Below, one piece after another: positions 12,871 through 24,933 of a DNA stretch of 64,000 bases. Below the pieces are notes generated by a model. It made no database searches and was not told the origin of the DNA. It saw nothing but the letters and a program-made list of their open reading frames with translations. Each line of letters opens with the position of its first letter. Within the stretch, counting starts at the first letter, position 1. The stretch lies in contig SIJG01000014.1 of the NCBI GenBank assembly GCA_023374025.1, positions 1,969,077-2,033,076 of the forward strand, written 5' to 3'. The DNA comes from Heterodera schachtii. Taxonomy: Eukaryota > Nematoda > Chromadorea > Rhabditida > Heteroderidae. Position numbers and translations under genes: made by a program.

Positions 12871-14440
12871 TTTCAAATAAGCAATTTAGGAATTGTGTAA
12901 TTTGTTAAAGCTTAAAACAATTTGAATTTCGAGGATTTGAAAAAAAACAAATATTCAGGATGAAAGGCAATTGCGGGGAAGAAAAAAAGAAAAATGAATC
13001 AGTCGATGGACGACCGACCGATCCTATTTATGTGTCCATGCTTCTTCTCCCTCTCCCTCTCCCCACGCACAAATGTTTTTGTTTACCATTGGGGCATAAG
13101 CGTTAGACACTCCTTCTTCTTCTTGTTTTTATTTTTAAAGTAAACAAAATAAGCACAACTGTTAAAGTGATGATGATCTCTGAACAGCGAGTTTTACACA
13201 ATATTGATCAGCTCCTTCCTTTTTTAAGCTTCTTTTGCTTATGATGAGTCATTTTGATCAATGATCGGCTAAAGTTCTTTCATTCTCAATACATAATTAT
13301 GCACCGTCCGAGCTGACTTCAAAGGACATAAGCGAAAAAAGTGCATTTGAAAAGACACCAAAAAATATAAAATATCATTCATTAGAAGGGCTGCAAAAAA
13401 TATGCACGAAAAATGACCAAAATATGCACCTAAATATGCAAATAAAGCCGTGAAATATGCACAAAAATCGCAAAATATGCACCAAATAAGCACAAAAAAA
13501 ACTTGAAATTAGGGGGTGCAAATTAATTATAAAAATTTTTTTCTCATATATTTTATCGGTTGTTTTTCAATTGCAAATCAGAAATTTCTCAAGATTTTCG
13601 GCAGTGAAGCTCACTGTTGGCCCATTCGCGCATCCATTCAAATTTGGATTTAATTTTAGGCATAATAAAAAAATTTTCCTAAGAAATATTTGACGAAAAA
13701 TGGCAAAATATGCAAAAAATCTGAAAATATGTTAAAAAAAAAAGGCAAAATATGCATGAAATATGCAGAAAAAACCCAAAATATGCAAAAATATGCAAAT
13801 AAAAGTCTCGACTTTTATACGCAAACACAAAAAAGAAAGTGTTTTTCCTACTATTTAGAGCATGGAGAAGCCAGGAAAAAAAAAGCATTTGAATATTTTT
13901 TGCAGCCCTGTTCATTAGATCTGGGATTATGTAATTCACGAAAAACCTTCAAAAAAGTAAATAACAAAAAAAAAGTCATAAAATCGCTAAAAAGTCACGA
14001 AAAAATATAAAAGGTCATGCAAAAATTTGCCAAAAAAATAATATATTTCTAAACAATTTAGAAAATACATATCATTTATCTTAGGGGTGTTACATAAGTT
14101 TTGAGCCTAAATTTTATTGTGCTTTTCAAAAATCCGTATAAAATTTAAAATACAATGGATTTCTTTGATCTTTTTTTTTTGTACATCTTGATGTTTCTAT
14201 ATTATCTACTAAATTTTTTGTTATTCGTTTGCTAATCATATTTTGTTAGCTTTTTGCTAACAAAACTCAAAATAAATTCTTGCACTAATTTTTCACGAAT
14301 TTTTTGTGGTTGAAAATAAGTAATTTTCAATATCAAATTAGGGTCGTAGAATCCAAACATGACCTAATCTGATCTATCTTTGCTATCTGAGCTTGTATTG
14401 CTTCAACTTCATGCATGAAGTTCTAGCTGTACAGGCTCAT
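12871..14440. other. Intergenic with one hAT-type MITE
   Basis: Contains the upstream region of the minus-strand LEA-like gene (about 12.87-13.3 kb) and a MITE (separate entry). From 13.92 to 14.44 kb I see no exon. Confidence 0.45.
13386..13910. mobile_element. hAT-type MITE, family 1 (AGGGCTGCAAAAAATATGCA ends)
   Basis: The ends are inverted (AGGGCTGCAAAAAATAT / ATTTTTTGCAGCCCTG) and flanked by a perfect 8-bp target duplication TTCATTAG (13378-13385 and 13911-13918). The interior is rich in tandem AAATATGCAC units and has a central GGCAGTGAAGCTCACTGTTGG palindrome. Related copies lie at 49120-49527 (inverted) and 58392-58681 (truncated). No transposase is present, so it is non-autonomous. 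Confidence 0.85.
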
Positions 14441-14455
14441 TGAGAACCCAGAGTT

Positions 14456-15885
14456 CAAATATAGGGCCATATTCTGACTCAGCATGCCCGAATTACCCAA
14501 AATTATGGGTCCGACTTGGATTTAATTTGTGTCATTTCCGATTAATTGGCACAATTTTTATGGGAAAAGTGACGACGAATCGTCCTTATATTCAGTGTTA
14601 AAAAAGGTTAAACTTAAAATTTATTGAAAATCAGCAAACAAATCGACAGAAGCTGAACAAAGTCGGCAGAGTCAATTGGATCGAGGGAAGAGTTCGGCTG
14701 CTGAGAATTGAACTTCCAGCCGTCGAAATTGATCTATCTTTAGTGCCGGTTCCTGACAAATATTTGACGGAAAATGGCATTGGCGATTTGTTACAGGACA
14801 AAATCATTGGACAAATGCAAAGCGAATCGGGAATTTATTCGTTGGCAGGTGAGCAAAAAATATTTATTTAACTTAAGCCAAAAAATCGAAGTTAAGGCTA
14901 CCGGTCGGCACATTTTCAATTGTCACTTTTGTCTGAACGGCACAAAGAATTTAGGATTTTTTGAAAACCATAAAAATTTGGGCAAAAAGTCGGTTATCTG
15001 AATGAATTTTGCTTTCCAATTTTGCTTTTCAGCTCGTCTCATTTATTCCGGCATTTTTGGTTATTTTAACGGCGTTACTTTGGCAATTATGGCAACAAAA
15101 TTTGTCTGCTCTTTCCGAATGCGCCTTTTTCATTTTTATTGTACCAATTCTTCTCCGTTATTCAAAATGGTAAAATAAAAAATAATTAAAAATTATTTTA
15201 AATAATTTAAATTCAAATTTTATTCGGAATAAATATTTCATGGATTGGATCAATGCTCCGATTTTGCTTGAAAGTTAACGCCAAGCTCCGAACAATTCTC
15301 GAAGAATTGACCATCGGTAAAAGGATGGGTATTCATTAAAGCAAAATCCAATTTAATTATCCAAATTCCTGCTAATTTAGCAAATGAAAAGCTTTTCGAG
15401 GACCAAAAAAATTGGAAGGAAATTTTTGAAGAAATTAAAATTGAGCAAAGATTTGAACTTTTTGCGCTCATTGTTTGCTCGGCCCCTCATTTCGAGAATT
15501 TCACTACAAATTTGCCTTTCAACGGAGCAAAATCCGAACAAATTTGCTGAAATGGGCCAATTTGGCAAGTGTTACCGACAAATTGGTCCATTACCAATTA
15601 ATAGCTCAAGCGGAACAGAAAAAAACGCTGCCAAATTATAGCAGGGTAATTTAATTTATTCATTTTTCAATACCAAAGTTCGAAATTTTAATTAAAATTA
15701 AATAGACATTCTGCTTTTTGTCCTATTGGCTTGTCGGCATCCAATTAAATGCTCAACACAGCAAAATGAATGATTTTGGCGATTTGGTCCCAATTTATGG
15801 GCACAATTCCACTGATCCCGCGGATTTAAAAGAATTTGTGATGTGCTCATTTTATTCAAGGACAGAAAAGCTCAACAAATTGTAA
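14456..15885 (+). pseudogene. PAP-D: relic of a poly(A)-polymerase-like catalytic region
   Basis: Fragments of the PAP half occur in order. 14.46-14.56 kb: NYGSDLDLICV, the catalytic DxD strand, followed at once by a stop. 14.64-14.85 kb: LPAVEIDLSL, the third catalytic Asp, ending SLAG before a donor. About 14.9 kb: IKIWAK. 15.03 kb: IYSGIFGYFNGVTLAIMATK. 15.24 kb: the PILLE segment. 15.38 kb: NWKEIFEEI and LFALIVCSA. 15.71 kb: YWLVGIQLN, ending in TAA at 15885. Frames change within the IKIWAK exon (near 14957) and after MATK (near 15100), and no MPIITP segment was found. No signal peptide or N-terminal module lies upstream. It is a decayed, 5'-truncated paralogue closer in its active site to PAP-C than to PAP-A/B. 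Confidence 0.7.
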
Positions 15886-16221
15886 AACTTGTGATTTCAT
15901 TTAAATAATAAAACCTTGTAATAATTTAGAATGCGAAAATTGCAATTCGAAGAAATTAAAGGAAAATAATTCACCAATTAAAGAAAGATGCATTTGTTTA
16001 ATTAGTGTTTTTGTTCATGCTAATCGGTTTTAAATGTTTGTTTCCTTTTGTAAAAAATAAATGCCAAAACTTTATTTTTATTTGGGAAAGCGAAGAAATA
16101 CTTTTTAATGATATGATGTATATTCAGGCTTTTTATTTTTGTGCTTTTTGCAAAGTTGAAAAAAAGATCTAACAATTACAAAAAAGTGGATTCTCAAAAA
16201 GTCTGTCTCAATGTTAATTTT

Positions 16222-17602
16222 TTAGATGCCTCTGAATTTCAACGACGGCAAATTCCATTGATTTGCTGAGTTCGTGCCGAAACAGTCATAATCTGATGAA
16301 CATGAATGGTATTTCTGGATTTTTTGTTTCCAATTTTCAATTTTTTGGCAATGATTTCGCGCAGTTTTGACGAAGCCCACAATAAGCAACCTGAAAATGA
16401 AAAAATTAATTAAAATTTGGTCTTTGGTGTTTTGTTTACCAGGCTGGGATGACTACCGTGGAAAGGTCATTTACCCACGGGTTCTGGTTAAAATTTGCGA
16501 AAAAAAGAATGTCATTTTGGGCCGACGAGACATTGAACCATTCTTGGACATAGGAAAAGCGATTGTTGTGCTCGTCAACAAAATTTGTTGCAGTTATGAA
16601 GACAAAAAACTGAAAATTATTAATTATAAAAAAAATTTAGAAATGTTTCAGCTTTTGGCATTAATTAATGTGACCATAAATATCGCCATGAGCAGTTGGC
16701 CAAAGAAAGTGGCCACCGTGTAAATGGTCATTTTGCGCTCATTCGCCGCATTTTGGTCATTTTGTTGGTAATTGCTGCGCAATTTGTAGGCCAAAAGTGT
16801 GGCCACATTCAGAAAAAGGCAAACGATGCCAAAAAGAACGGCAGACCAAGCGGCGATTTCACTGCTGTTCAACTCCTAAAAGGGCAATTTTAATAAAATA
16901 TAATTAAAACTATTAATTAAAATAATACATTTTCCGTCTTATGGTCGTCCAGAGTAAAGGTGGCATTGTCATTTTGAACATGGATGTACATGTCCAAACC
17001 AAAAATTGGGACGGTGAAAGGCAGCGGAAAGATGAAAGAGAAAGCGACAACAAAGGGCAAGCCGACACGCCACAACTTTAATTAAATGGGAATTTAAAAA
17101 CAATTAAAAATGAATTTAACACCTTTCCATATTTCATTGGGAAAAGAATGGCGCTTAATCGATTTAAGAGCAAAAAAACGGTCAACAAATTCTCCACATG
17201 AAAAGCGTAATAACCAAGAAAAAACAGAAATGCCAGCAAAAGCCGCGGAAATTTGAGGTAAATGGGAAGGAAAAGGCCAATCTTGCCAAAACGATGGGCC
17301 AAAAAAGCAACGAAGTAATTGATCAGACTCTGTGAAAAGGAATGAATTACATAATTAAAGCCGGAACATTAATTGCAATGATTAATTTTTAATTATTTTC
17401 CTACTAAAATTGCACGGATGATAATGAGGATGAAAAAAGGGGACGAAAAGTGTTTGAAGTTGGCGACGATGACCAGCAACAGCGAGCAGTACAGCACGGC
17501 AGACGGAATGCCAATGGCCAAAGCGAAGAGAAAGGGGCACAAATTCGAATTGGCCAACATGGCCATTGCGGAAAAGAACGGCGCGGAGGCGGAGGAGCCC
17601 AT
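16222..17602 (-). CDS. Seven-transmembrane serpentine chemoreceptor, Srg superfamily
   Basis: Six exons in phase: 17602-17405, 17329-17123, 17075-16929, 16875-16675, 16609-16440 and 16390-16222, 363 residues, the normal length for the family. TM1 has IGIPSAVLY, TM3 ends with LLNRLSAILFPMKYGK (family-typical NRxxxIxFPxxYxK), the fourth/fifth TM region has LPFVVAFSFIFPLPFTVPIF, and TM7 has NPWVNDLSTVVIPAWL. These are nematode Srg-type hallmarks. Such receptors sit in the ciliary membrane of chemosensory neurons (family knowledge). Start chosen at MGSSASAP, the first Met before TM1. Srg versus the related Srv group cannot be settled by eye. Confidence 0.85.
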
Positions 17603-19640
17603 TGGGGGAGAGAGTGTGGAAGTGATGTAACAGGTATAAAAGAATGACTGAAAATGATTAATTAATAATTAGTTATAGTTATTGTTTTAATTATTGTTTT
17701 GGCATTTTGTCTGTTCAGTCGGCGGCAATTCAATGCCATAATTTGTGAAATAATATTATTAAACTTACGCCGATTTTATTTTCAGTAAACCGGCGGTTTA
17801 TTTAATTATTAGAGAGAGAGTGCTTTTACGCACTTAGAAACACCAAATATGCGTTTTCCAAGAATATTAACTAAAAGCCCACGCAAAAACACAATAAAAT
17901 TAAAAGAAAATTTGCTTTAAAAATTGTCAAAATGGGGATTCAAAAATTCCCATAGAATGGAACAAATGGCGAAGTTTGAATCCAATTACGGATGGGAACA
18001 CTGTTTTAAACTGAGTATTCTTCAGTAATAAGTCATCAAATTCATTCGCATCATTAATTTCGAAACATTGGTTCATTTTTGCTTTTCTTTCATGGTTAAA
18101 TGTATCGTTTAGCCAATTAATTGACTGTATCTGCATATTAAACATTGGCTAGAGATCAAACATTTTTAACGGTAATAAAAAAGATGGCGTAATGCAAAAA
18201 CGGCGGCAACAAAATGAAAAGGGACCGATTTTATGCTTTTTTAAATTCAGCTAAAATAATCGATTTTCATATTGCAGATTTTTTGATTTTTATCTATGCA
18301 TATTCTGGCCTTTTCACAAAAAAATGTAAAAAGCACCTCCAAAATGCTTTTTTTAAAAAATCAAAAAATACTTTTTGTTTGCCAAAATTTATTCTTAAAA
18401 TTTGTGTTGTTCCCCGACCTTCGAACAGGGAGAGAAAAGTCGGAGATCGGGCAGGAAACCCACGAAAAAATTGTCAATGTCGAGGAATAACAAACACCCA
18501 CGTTGGGGAGAAAATTTTTCATAAAAATTCGAAAAAATTTAAAAATTTCTCGAAAACAAAAAATATTAGAAACTCATTTAGAGTAGGGTCGCATGGGTCC
18601 GGATATTTAGGCAAAAACTGTTTCAGGATCCAAGTTTTTAACCGGGTCCATCTGGTCCTGAAAAAATTATTAATAACTTATTCAAAAATAAATACATATT
18701 CCACGAAAGAGTTTGTAATTTTAATTTATTAAATAAAAATATTTCGAAAGTTCGATATAAAACCCCAATTTTATTTTTTAAAATCTTTAGAAGATATAAA
18801 AATTTTCAAGAATTAAGATACTTAAAATTTTTAAATTTTTTCAAAAATTGTTTGAGATTTTATTTTAACTCAATTATTTTCATGAAATGAAGAGGTTATT
18901 TTTACCCTGATCGGGTCAGGGAGTAACCCGACTTCAAATCAATTTTGGTCTAAACTAATTTTTTCAGCCTTGAGTAAAAAAAAATTTTCTCTTGAAAATT
19001 CGATTTTTTAAAGCTAGTTTTTGTTTTTACGTCCTAATTTTACATTTATTTTATTTTTGTACAAAAATAAGGGCTGTCAGCTACGTCGAAAAATTTAAAA
19101 TCAAATTTTTTGATCTCCAAAAAGAACGAAAAAAACCTTTTTGTTCTATTTTCTATTCATATAATTTTTGTTTTAATTGCATTAATTAATGCTCATTTTT
19201 ATTTAAATTATTTTTTTCTTTATTTGCAATTATATTTTTTATTTTAAGCTGAATCCAGTTTTCATTGTGCATTTGATGATAGTCCCGTCGATTGATCACT
19301 TCGCTTCTTCACACATTCATTTCTTTTGGGATGATTCCCCGCTGACCTTACGCCGACAAATCATAATTGTTAAAACTGGCTCCAAATAATCCAAAATGTA
19401 AATTTAATCTCTACCCAATTTTGTTTTAATTACCCTTTCATCCCTTAATTAATTATCTTTGCCTTTTCACTTAAGCATAATTATGCCGTTTAATTATTTT
19501 ATTTTGATGAGCAACTTTCACCATTTTCTTTCCTGCTGTTCCATAATTTTTGTGCTGTTAATTGGCGTATCCTCAGACTTTTCATTAAGTTGTTTATTGG
19601 ATTTCAATTGAATTCATTTTTATTATTTTTTATTTTACAG
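17603..19640. other. Intergenic; one degenerate repeat
   Basis: No convincing exons. Apart from a decayed hAT-like repeat near 18.58-18.93 kb the sequence is plain AT-rich. Undetected 5' exons of the gene starting at 19641 may lie at its right side. Confidence 0.45.
18584..18930. repeat. Degenerate hAT-like element, CCGGGT family
   Basis: TAGGGTCGCATGGGTCCGG and the following ATTTAGGCAAAAACTG resemble the left end of the intact element at 20514 (TAGGGTTAGACGGGTCCGGG). A GGGTC-rich segment near 18910-18930 is the likely other end. No target duplication can be recognised. Confidence 0.45.
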
Positions 19641-22110
19641 TGTGCAATCACGGCTACCGTATCACTTCCATTCGCCGTGTGAATTCCGCCCATCAACGAA
19701 AAGGAATCGTTTTGGGATCATTTGCCATTGAGTGCCAACCGATTGTTTCTTCGGGAAAAACAAATTTAAAAGTAGGAAATGGGGAAAACAAAGAACAGAG
19801 AAATGGAAGAAAAAGAAACAATTCATTCAAATGTCAAATAATTTAATATAAAAACCTCGCATTGAGCGACGGATTGGACTTTTAGGGATTGGACTTTTGG
19901 GAAAGCCCAAATGCCGTTTGCTCTCAAAAGTTGGTCCCCCTAATTGTCGTAATCCCAGGGGTCCCTAAATGAGAGGTAAAACGGCGGGGAAGAGGGGGGG
20001 GGGGGGCGTGGAACTCAGTCCCAGGGAGTTTAAGGCGGCGTAATAAAAATGAGCCACAAAAGGGGGAGAGATTAACAAAATGAATGTTTGCCTTATCAAT
20101 TTAAAGTGGGGAAAAAGCAACAATTTTATGTAATTTGAATGGCAACATTTTGTGATTTTGAACTGTTTTCACAATTAATCCTCAATATAAAAGATAAAAC
20201 GAATGAGGAAACTAAAAACTTTTATTAGCTCTTTTGTTCTTTATCCCCCCCCCAAAAAAATAAACTTTCCATAGATGAGAGATGAATAAATTAGTAATAG
20301 TGAATTTAATTTTTTTTTCCCTAATTTATTCTCGTAATTTGAGGTGAAATGTTCGGCATTGGAGACGACGCCGCAATGCAACGGATGGGCGGAGGGGTGC
20401 AGCGACCAGCAATGGCTGGGCGGTTTCAATGCCTATGTGATGGACAACAGGACAAATGCCATTCTGTAAGCCTAAAACCCTGGCATTCCATTTGCCAATC
20501 TCATCCTTAAAATTAGGGTTAGACGGGTCCGGGTATTTGGGCAAAAACCGGGTCCGGGTATTGCCGGGTATTGAAAAACCGGGTACCGGGTCGGGTACCA
20601 ATTTTCAAACCGGGTCCGGGTATTGCCGGGTATTGAAAAACCGGGTACCGGGTCGGGTACCAATTTTCAAACCGGGTCCGGGTACCCGGTAAAACCGGGT
20701 ATTTAAAAATTCAAAAAAAAATCCATTTTTCAAAAAAAATTTCATTAAAATAAAAGCTTATACTTTTAAAAAAGCATGAAAAATATAAGGTTTACAAATA
20801 AACGCTCGTTATTTAAACTACTTTTTTTTGCGGTGATTTTCCAAAAAACTTTTCGGAACCAGGGGCGGTCCGGTGGTGCCGATAGGCTCGGCCGGGAAAA
20901 ATTTTAAAAATTTACTTCTGTTTTGTTAACAGATTCTATTCAAAAAGTGACAAAATTTTGTGATTTTAGATAATATGTTTAAAGAATTTGTACCAAAAAG
21001 GTTCAAATTTTCAATAAATATATGGTTAAATTCTCCTAAATTTATTATGGGGAATTATAAAAAAAATTAATAATTTTTTTAATAAAATTCTATTAAAATA
21101 ATAGTTATTAAAAAACTTCGAACTTTCTTTACGTAATGATAAAATATCAATTTTCAATAAAATCTTTAAAAAATGTTTTAAAGAGTTTGCAATGAGGAAG
21201 GATTGCACTTAAGAAAGAACGCACTAAATCCAATAGACTAACCACTAAGCCATATGAGTAATAAATAAACTCTTTTCTAAATTAAATATTAATTAAATTA
21301 AAAAAAAATTTTCTTTCCTCCAACTTTGGTCAACATTTTGACCCTGACCCCCATTCTTACCAGTCTATTTTAGTACCCGGTTGGACCCGGACCTACCGGG
21401 TCGGGTACCGGGTATTGGATTTTCAAAAAACCGGGTCCGGGTCCGGGTAGTGAAAAAACCGGGTATCCGGGTCTAGGACCCGGTCGGGTACCCGGACCCG
21501 TCTAACTCTACTTAAAATACTGAAGAATGGCAGACAAAATTTAAATAAAAATTAAAACATAAAATAAAAAAATATAACCATTCCACCCTGTTAAATAACT
21601 TTCTGTTCAGATTGGACCCAATTTGTTGTGAGTCGCCGCAGGTAATTGTTGATCAGTTGAGCTGTGCCACGGAACGACTGAATTTGGCACTGATGCCATT
21701 TGAACACACAATCGCAACAGACGACTTCATTTACAGGCAAAAAATTAATTAAATTAACAATAGGCTTTTGTTAAAGGGGCATTCATTGTTGGCACCAATA
21801 CAATCAAAGCGGCACACCGGTCGATTTTGTGTGGAAAATGGAAATTTGCCAATTCCGTGTCAATGGCATCGCCACAACGGGATTAGCAGCTTCATCATCC
21901 TCTCCTTCATCATGTAATAATTAATTAAAATTAAACTAATTCATTTTATCCATCATAATCTCCCCACCCTCAGATCGGAGCTGTCCCCCCTGCGTGTGCC
22001 ATTGCGGCATCAGTGTTTGCGGCAACGGATTTGAGCCGGTCCGAGTCACACACAAAATTATGGGCCCAAAATGCGCGTGTAATTGTTCTTGTCGATACGA
22101 ATGTGTATAA
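19641..22110 (+). CDS. Cysteine-rich, probably secreted protein (5' end not found)
   Basis: Five exons join in phase: 19641-19771, 20344-20465, 21611-21736, 21777-21913 and 21974-22110 (TAA). Cys are frequent (CNHGYRITSI, CSALETTPQCNGW, DPICCESP, CWHQYNQSGTPVDFVWK) and the last exon is a dense Cys cluster (SCPPCVCHCG, CACNCSCRYEC). This points to a disulphide-rich extracellular protein. I do not recognise the family. The third intron has a GC donor (TACAG|GCAAAA). The second intron holds a 1-kb hAT-type element. An upstream exon with the start and signal peptide must exist but was not identified. Confidence 0.65.
20514..21510. mobile_element. hAT-type non-autonomous element with CCGGGT tandem ends and tRNA-like core
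   Basis: Terminal inverted repeats TAGGGTTAGACGGGTCCGGG / CCCGGACCCGTCTAACTCTA (one mismatch) are flanked by the 8-bp duplication CTTAAAAT. The subterminal parts are iterated CCGGGTACC/CCGGGTATTG units. The interior contains a tRNA-like segment on the minus strand and a GTGCCGATAGG hairpin relic. It shares ACTGGTAAGAATGGGGGTC with the element at 34645-35588. It is inserted in an intron of the Cys-rich protein gene. Confidence 0.85.
21190..21256 (-). other. tRNA-like segment (Pol III A/B boxes) inside hAT element
   Basis: On the minus strand, TGGCTTAGTGG fits the A-box consensus TRGYNNARNNG, followed about 35 bases later by GCAATCCTTCC, a degenerate B box. The element at 34645 has a better version at the equivalent place in the opposite orientation. 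It is not a functional tRNA gene by eye. Confidence 0.45.
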
Positions 22111-22601
22111 TAAATAAATTAATACAATGGAACGTATTTGCAATGATAAGCTCAAAATGGTCTTAAGTTTTTTATGGCATTGGTAATTTTTGCAGGAAAA
22201 GCCACCATTTCGCAACATTCTCAAAAGCTTTAATTGACAACTGAATAATTAAATAATACAATGGTTAAAACATAATAATTTCATTAATTTCTCTTATTAA
22301 TTTGTTATATTAATGGTAAATAATGAATTATTTTTCTTTGATAATAAACTCCATATTTTGTGTAAATGCAAATGTTTTCCAAAATTAATCCTCCTTTTTA
22401 CAGCAGCGAATTTTAATTAATTTTTGTTCCATGACTGGGTAAGAAGTAATGCCTTTACATTTTTGGAAGGGCCATAAAAATTCACATATGTGAAAAGAAT
22501 CAGCTATTTCCAGTAACAATTTAATTTTATTTGAAGACATAAAATGAAACATTTCTCTTCTAAATAGAAAAAAAATTCCATTTTTCTGTAATTAATGACT
22601 A
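22111..22601. other. Intergenic
   Basis: AT-rich gap between the Cys-rich gene and the GPCR. No feature seen. Confidence 0.4.
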
Positions 22602-24764
22602 ATGAGTGTTCATAATGATAGCCATGGCGAAGATTGCAATGCAACCTCAAATTGTCATGCTTCTCGCTGGCTCGAAGATTCATCGCAAAATTTGGTTAGT
22701 AAAACTTTGAAAAAATCTCAAATGTGAGGGGTTTTAAAAAATTAACAGATTATTTTTCCCTAATTGTTAGTTTGACAACACGTTAATTGGCCTGTCACTG
22801 ATTTCGATTGTCGCCAACATTTTGGTGATCATTTGCGCTCGCCGACTTTTTGTGTATAATTGCGACACAATTCACATTTACATTGCCAGCATGACCTTTG
22901 GCGATTTGGTTGTAGGTGTGCTTTTTATGTTTAGGGACGCCAATTTATTTTTTGAATAATTTGCCTAAAAGTAACCTAAACTTTGTCTTTTTTAATTTTC
23001 AGTGCTTTGCCAAATTTTCGAGTCTTTCGAAAGTCGGCGTCCCTTTCTTGGCGTTGTGCCGTGCATTTGCGTCTATCTTTTGGGTTGGTCCGGCATCGCC
23101 GTGTCCGCCTTGTCGCTGGTGTTGCTGAACGGAGACAAACTGCTTTTTTTTAACTTTCCAATTTATTATCGCGTGATCAAATCAGTGCGAAGGGCACTTC
23201 GAATGTGTGCAGTGATTTGGACAGTTTCATTGGGGTAAGAAAAATTCCTCATTTTTGTAGAGGTGCGGCGGCGTCTATCATTTTGAAATTAAAACGGAAA
23301 ATTGAACAAAATTTTAACTTAAAATACATGGGCAATCAAAACGAAAAAGTGATTTTTGTTCCGTTATCAATTCTTTAATTACATTTAATCCTTTTAAAAT
23401 TTAAAATTGATTCACCAAAAATATTTAATTTTGGTTATTGTGATTTTATCTTAATTTATCCAATCCATGGCTGCTAATTTTTTGCCATTAGGTTATTGGG
23501 TTTATTATGAAATTATGAAGAATTGGGGCCCCGTGGTTAATTAATTTTTTTTGAAGAAATAATATTAGAAAAAAGCAAGCACTTTGAAATTTCCTAGATA
23601 ACCTTCCACATAAGCACAAATTAAGTCTTAGAATTAAGAACATTTGGCAACCCTTTTTAACTCATTAGTATTTTTTATAAATTATTTTTCTCTAATTGCC
23701 GGGTGTACCTTCAGTGTGCCAACGTATTTTTGGCTTTTCGGCATTCTTCGCATTCGCGATCCGGACAAATGTGAAATGACGGTGGCGGAAAAGCAAGATA
23801 TAATTTCCAAATTTGTCCAAACATTTTAGGTCAATTTCGAATTTGCTCCCGGCATGGAATACTTTTACACGATTTTCATCACTTTGTTTTGCATTTGTCC
23901 AATTTTTTCGTCTGCGGTGGTCAGCTGCTATTTGCTCCGATTGATGCGGACAAAACGCCAATTCCTGAACAAAATGCGCAAAAACTTCAACAACATTAAA
24001 GCTGCTGTTGCTGGTGGCGAATTGTGCCAACAGGCACCGGCATTTTCGAACAAAGTGTGCCACTACTAAAATTTATTATTATCTCTCCATTACTTCAAAT
24101 TGTTTACTTAACGGTTTAATGACTCTTTACATAGCAAGGTTCTTATTCGGATTAAAACTCAAAAAAGAAATCGCTTAAAACAATTGTTTGTTGCGAAAAA
24201 CGGAAGTTCAAAGATTTGTTTTTATTTTTTTAATCCATTTAATTTCCCTATTTCAAATTTTAATGCACATTTTGCCAATGCCTTTGTTTTTTTTGTTTCT
24301 CTCCGATTTTCAGCTCCGTTCGCTGGTGTTCATTTTCACCACCACTGTTTGGACCGCTCTTTCGCTGCTGCCCTTCCGCCTTTTGATGCTTTATTGGATG
24401 TATTTGGTGGACATTGACCATTTCTGTGCCGAAAAGTGCCAATGGTTGCAATGGATTTACAACTTCGCCTGGGCATTCCTTTGTCTGCTCAAATTGAATC
24501 CGGCAAGAAAACGCATCGGATAGAATTTAATTTAAATTAGTATTTTAAAATAATTTGCAATTATTTTTTTCAATTTCTGATCGTAAATCCGTTCATCACC
24601 GCCATCATTTACCACCCCTATCGCTGTACGTTGCGCAGAAAATTCTCAATGCCAAGCGGACGAATGAGAGGATCAACGACAATGAGCAGAAGCTAAAGGC
24701 ATTCCACACGAGAAAAACTGTCCATAAAAAAGAAAATAATTCAAAAATATTAAAATTAAAATGA
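22602..24764 (+). CDS. Class-A (rhodopsin-like) G-protein-coupled receptor
   Basis: Exons 22602-22694, 22771-22915, 23003-23234, 23715-23781, 23830-24054 and 24314-24502 keep one frame. The extracellular start has an N-glycosylation site (NAT). TM1 is LIGLSLISIVANILVII, TM2 starts IYIASMTFGDLVV, the end of TM3 reads LLNGDKLLFFNFPIYY (GDK in place of DRY), TM6 is FTTTVWTALSLLPFRLL, and the last exon has NPFITAIIYHPYR, the NPxxY motif of TM7. A 51-base intron (23782-23829) removes an in-frame TAG. The junction between 24502 and 24578 is unresolved: it works in frame only with a GC donor (CCG|GCAAGA) and would lengthen TM7. Ligand unknown; probably an amine- or peptide-type orphan. Confidence 0.75.
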
Positions 24765-24933
24765 GTGATTTATTGAAAAACTCAAGAAAAACAGAGGAAA
24801 TAAATAAATGGGTATGAAATTGAATATTTTGCAAAGATTTATTTTTTTTTAATTTGTAATAATAAAAATAAATCTGAGTTTAGAACGGCCGTTTATTCAT
24901 ACATTTTCTAAACATAGAGAAAGAAAATGGAAA

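Noticed and set aside
23782..23829. Nonsense codon (TAG) breaking the class-A GPCR
   Set aside because: The TAG is the 3' end of a 51-base intron with good GT and TTTTAG sites that keeps the frame.
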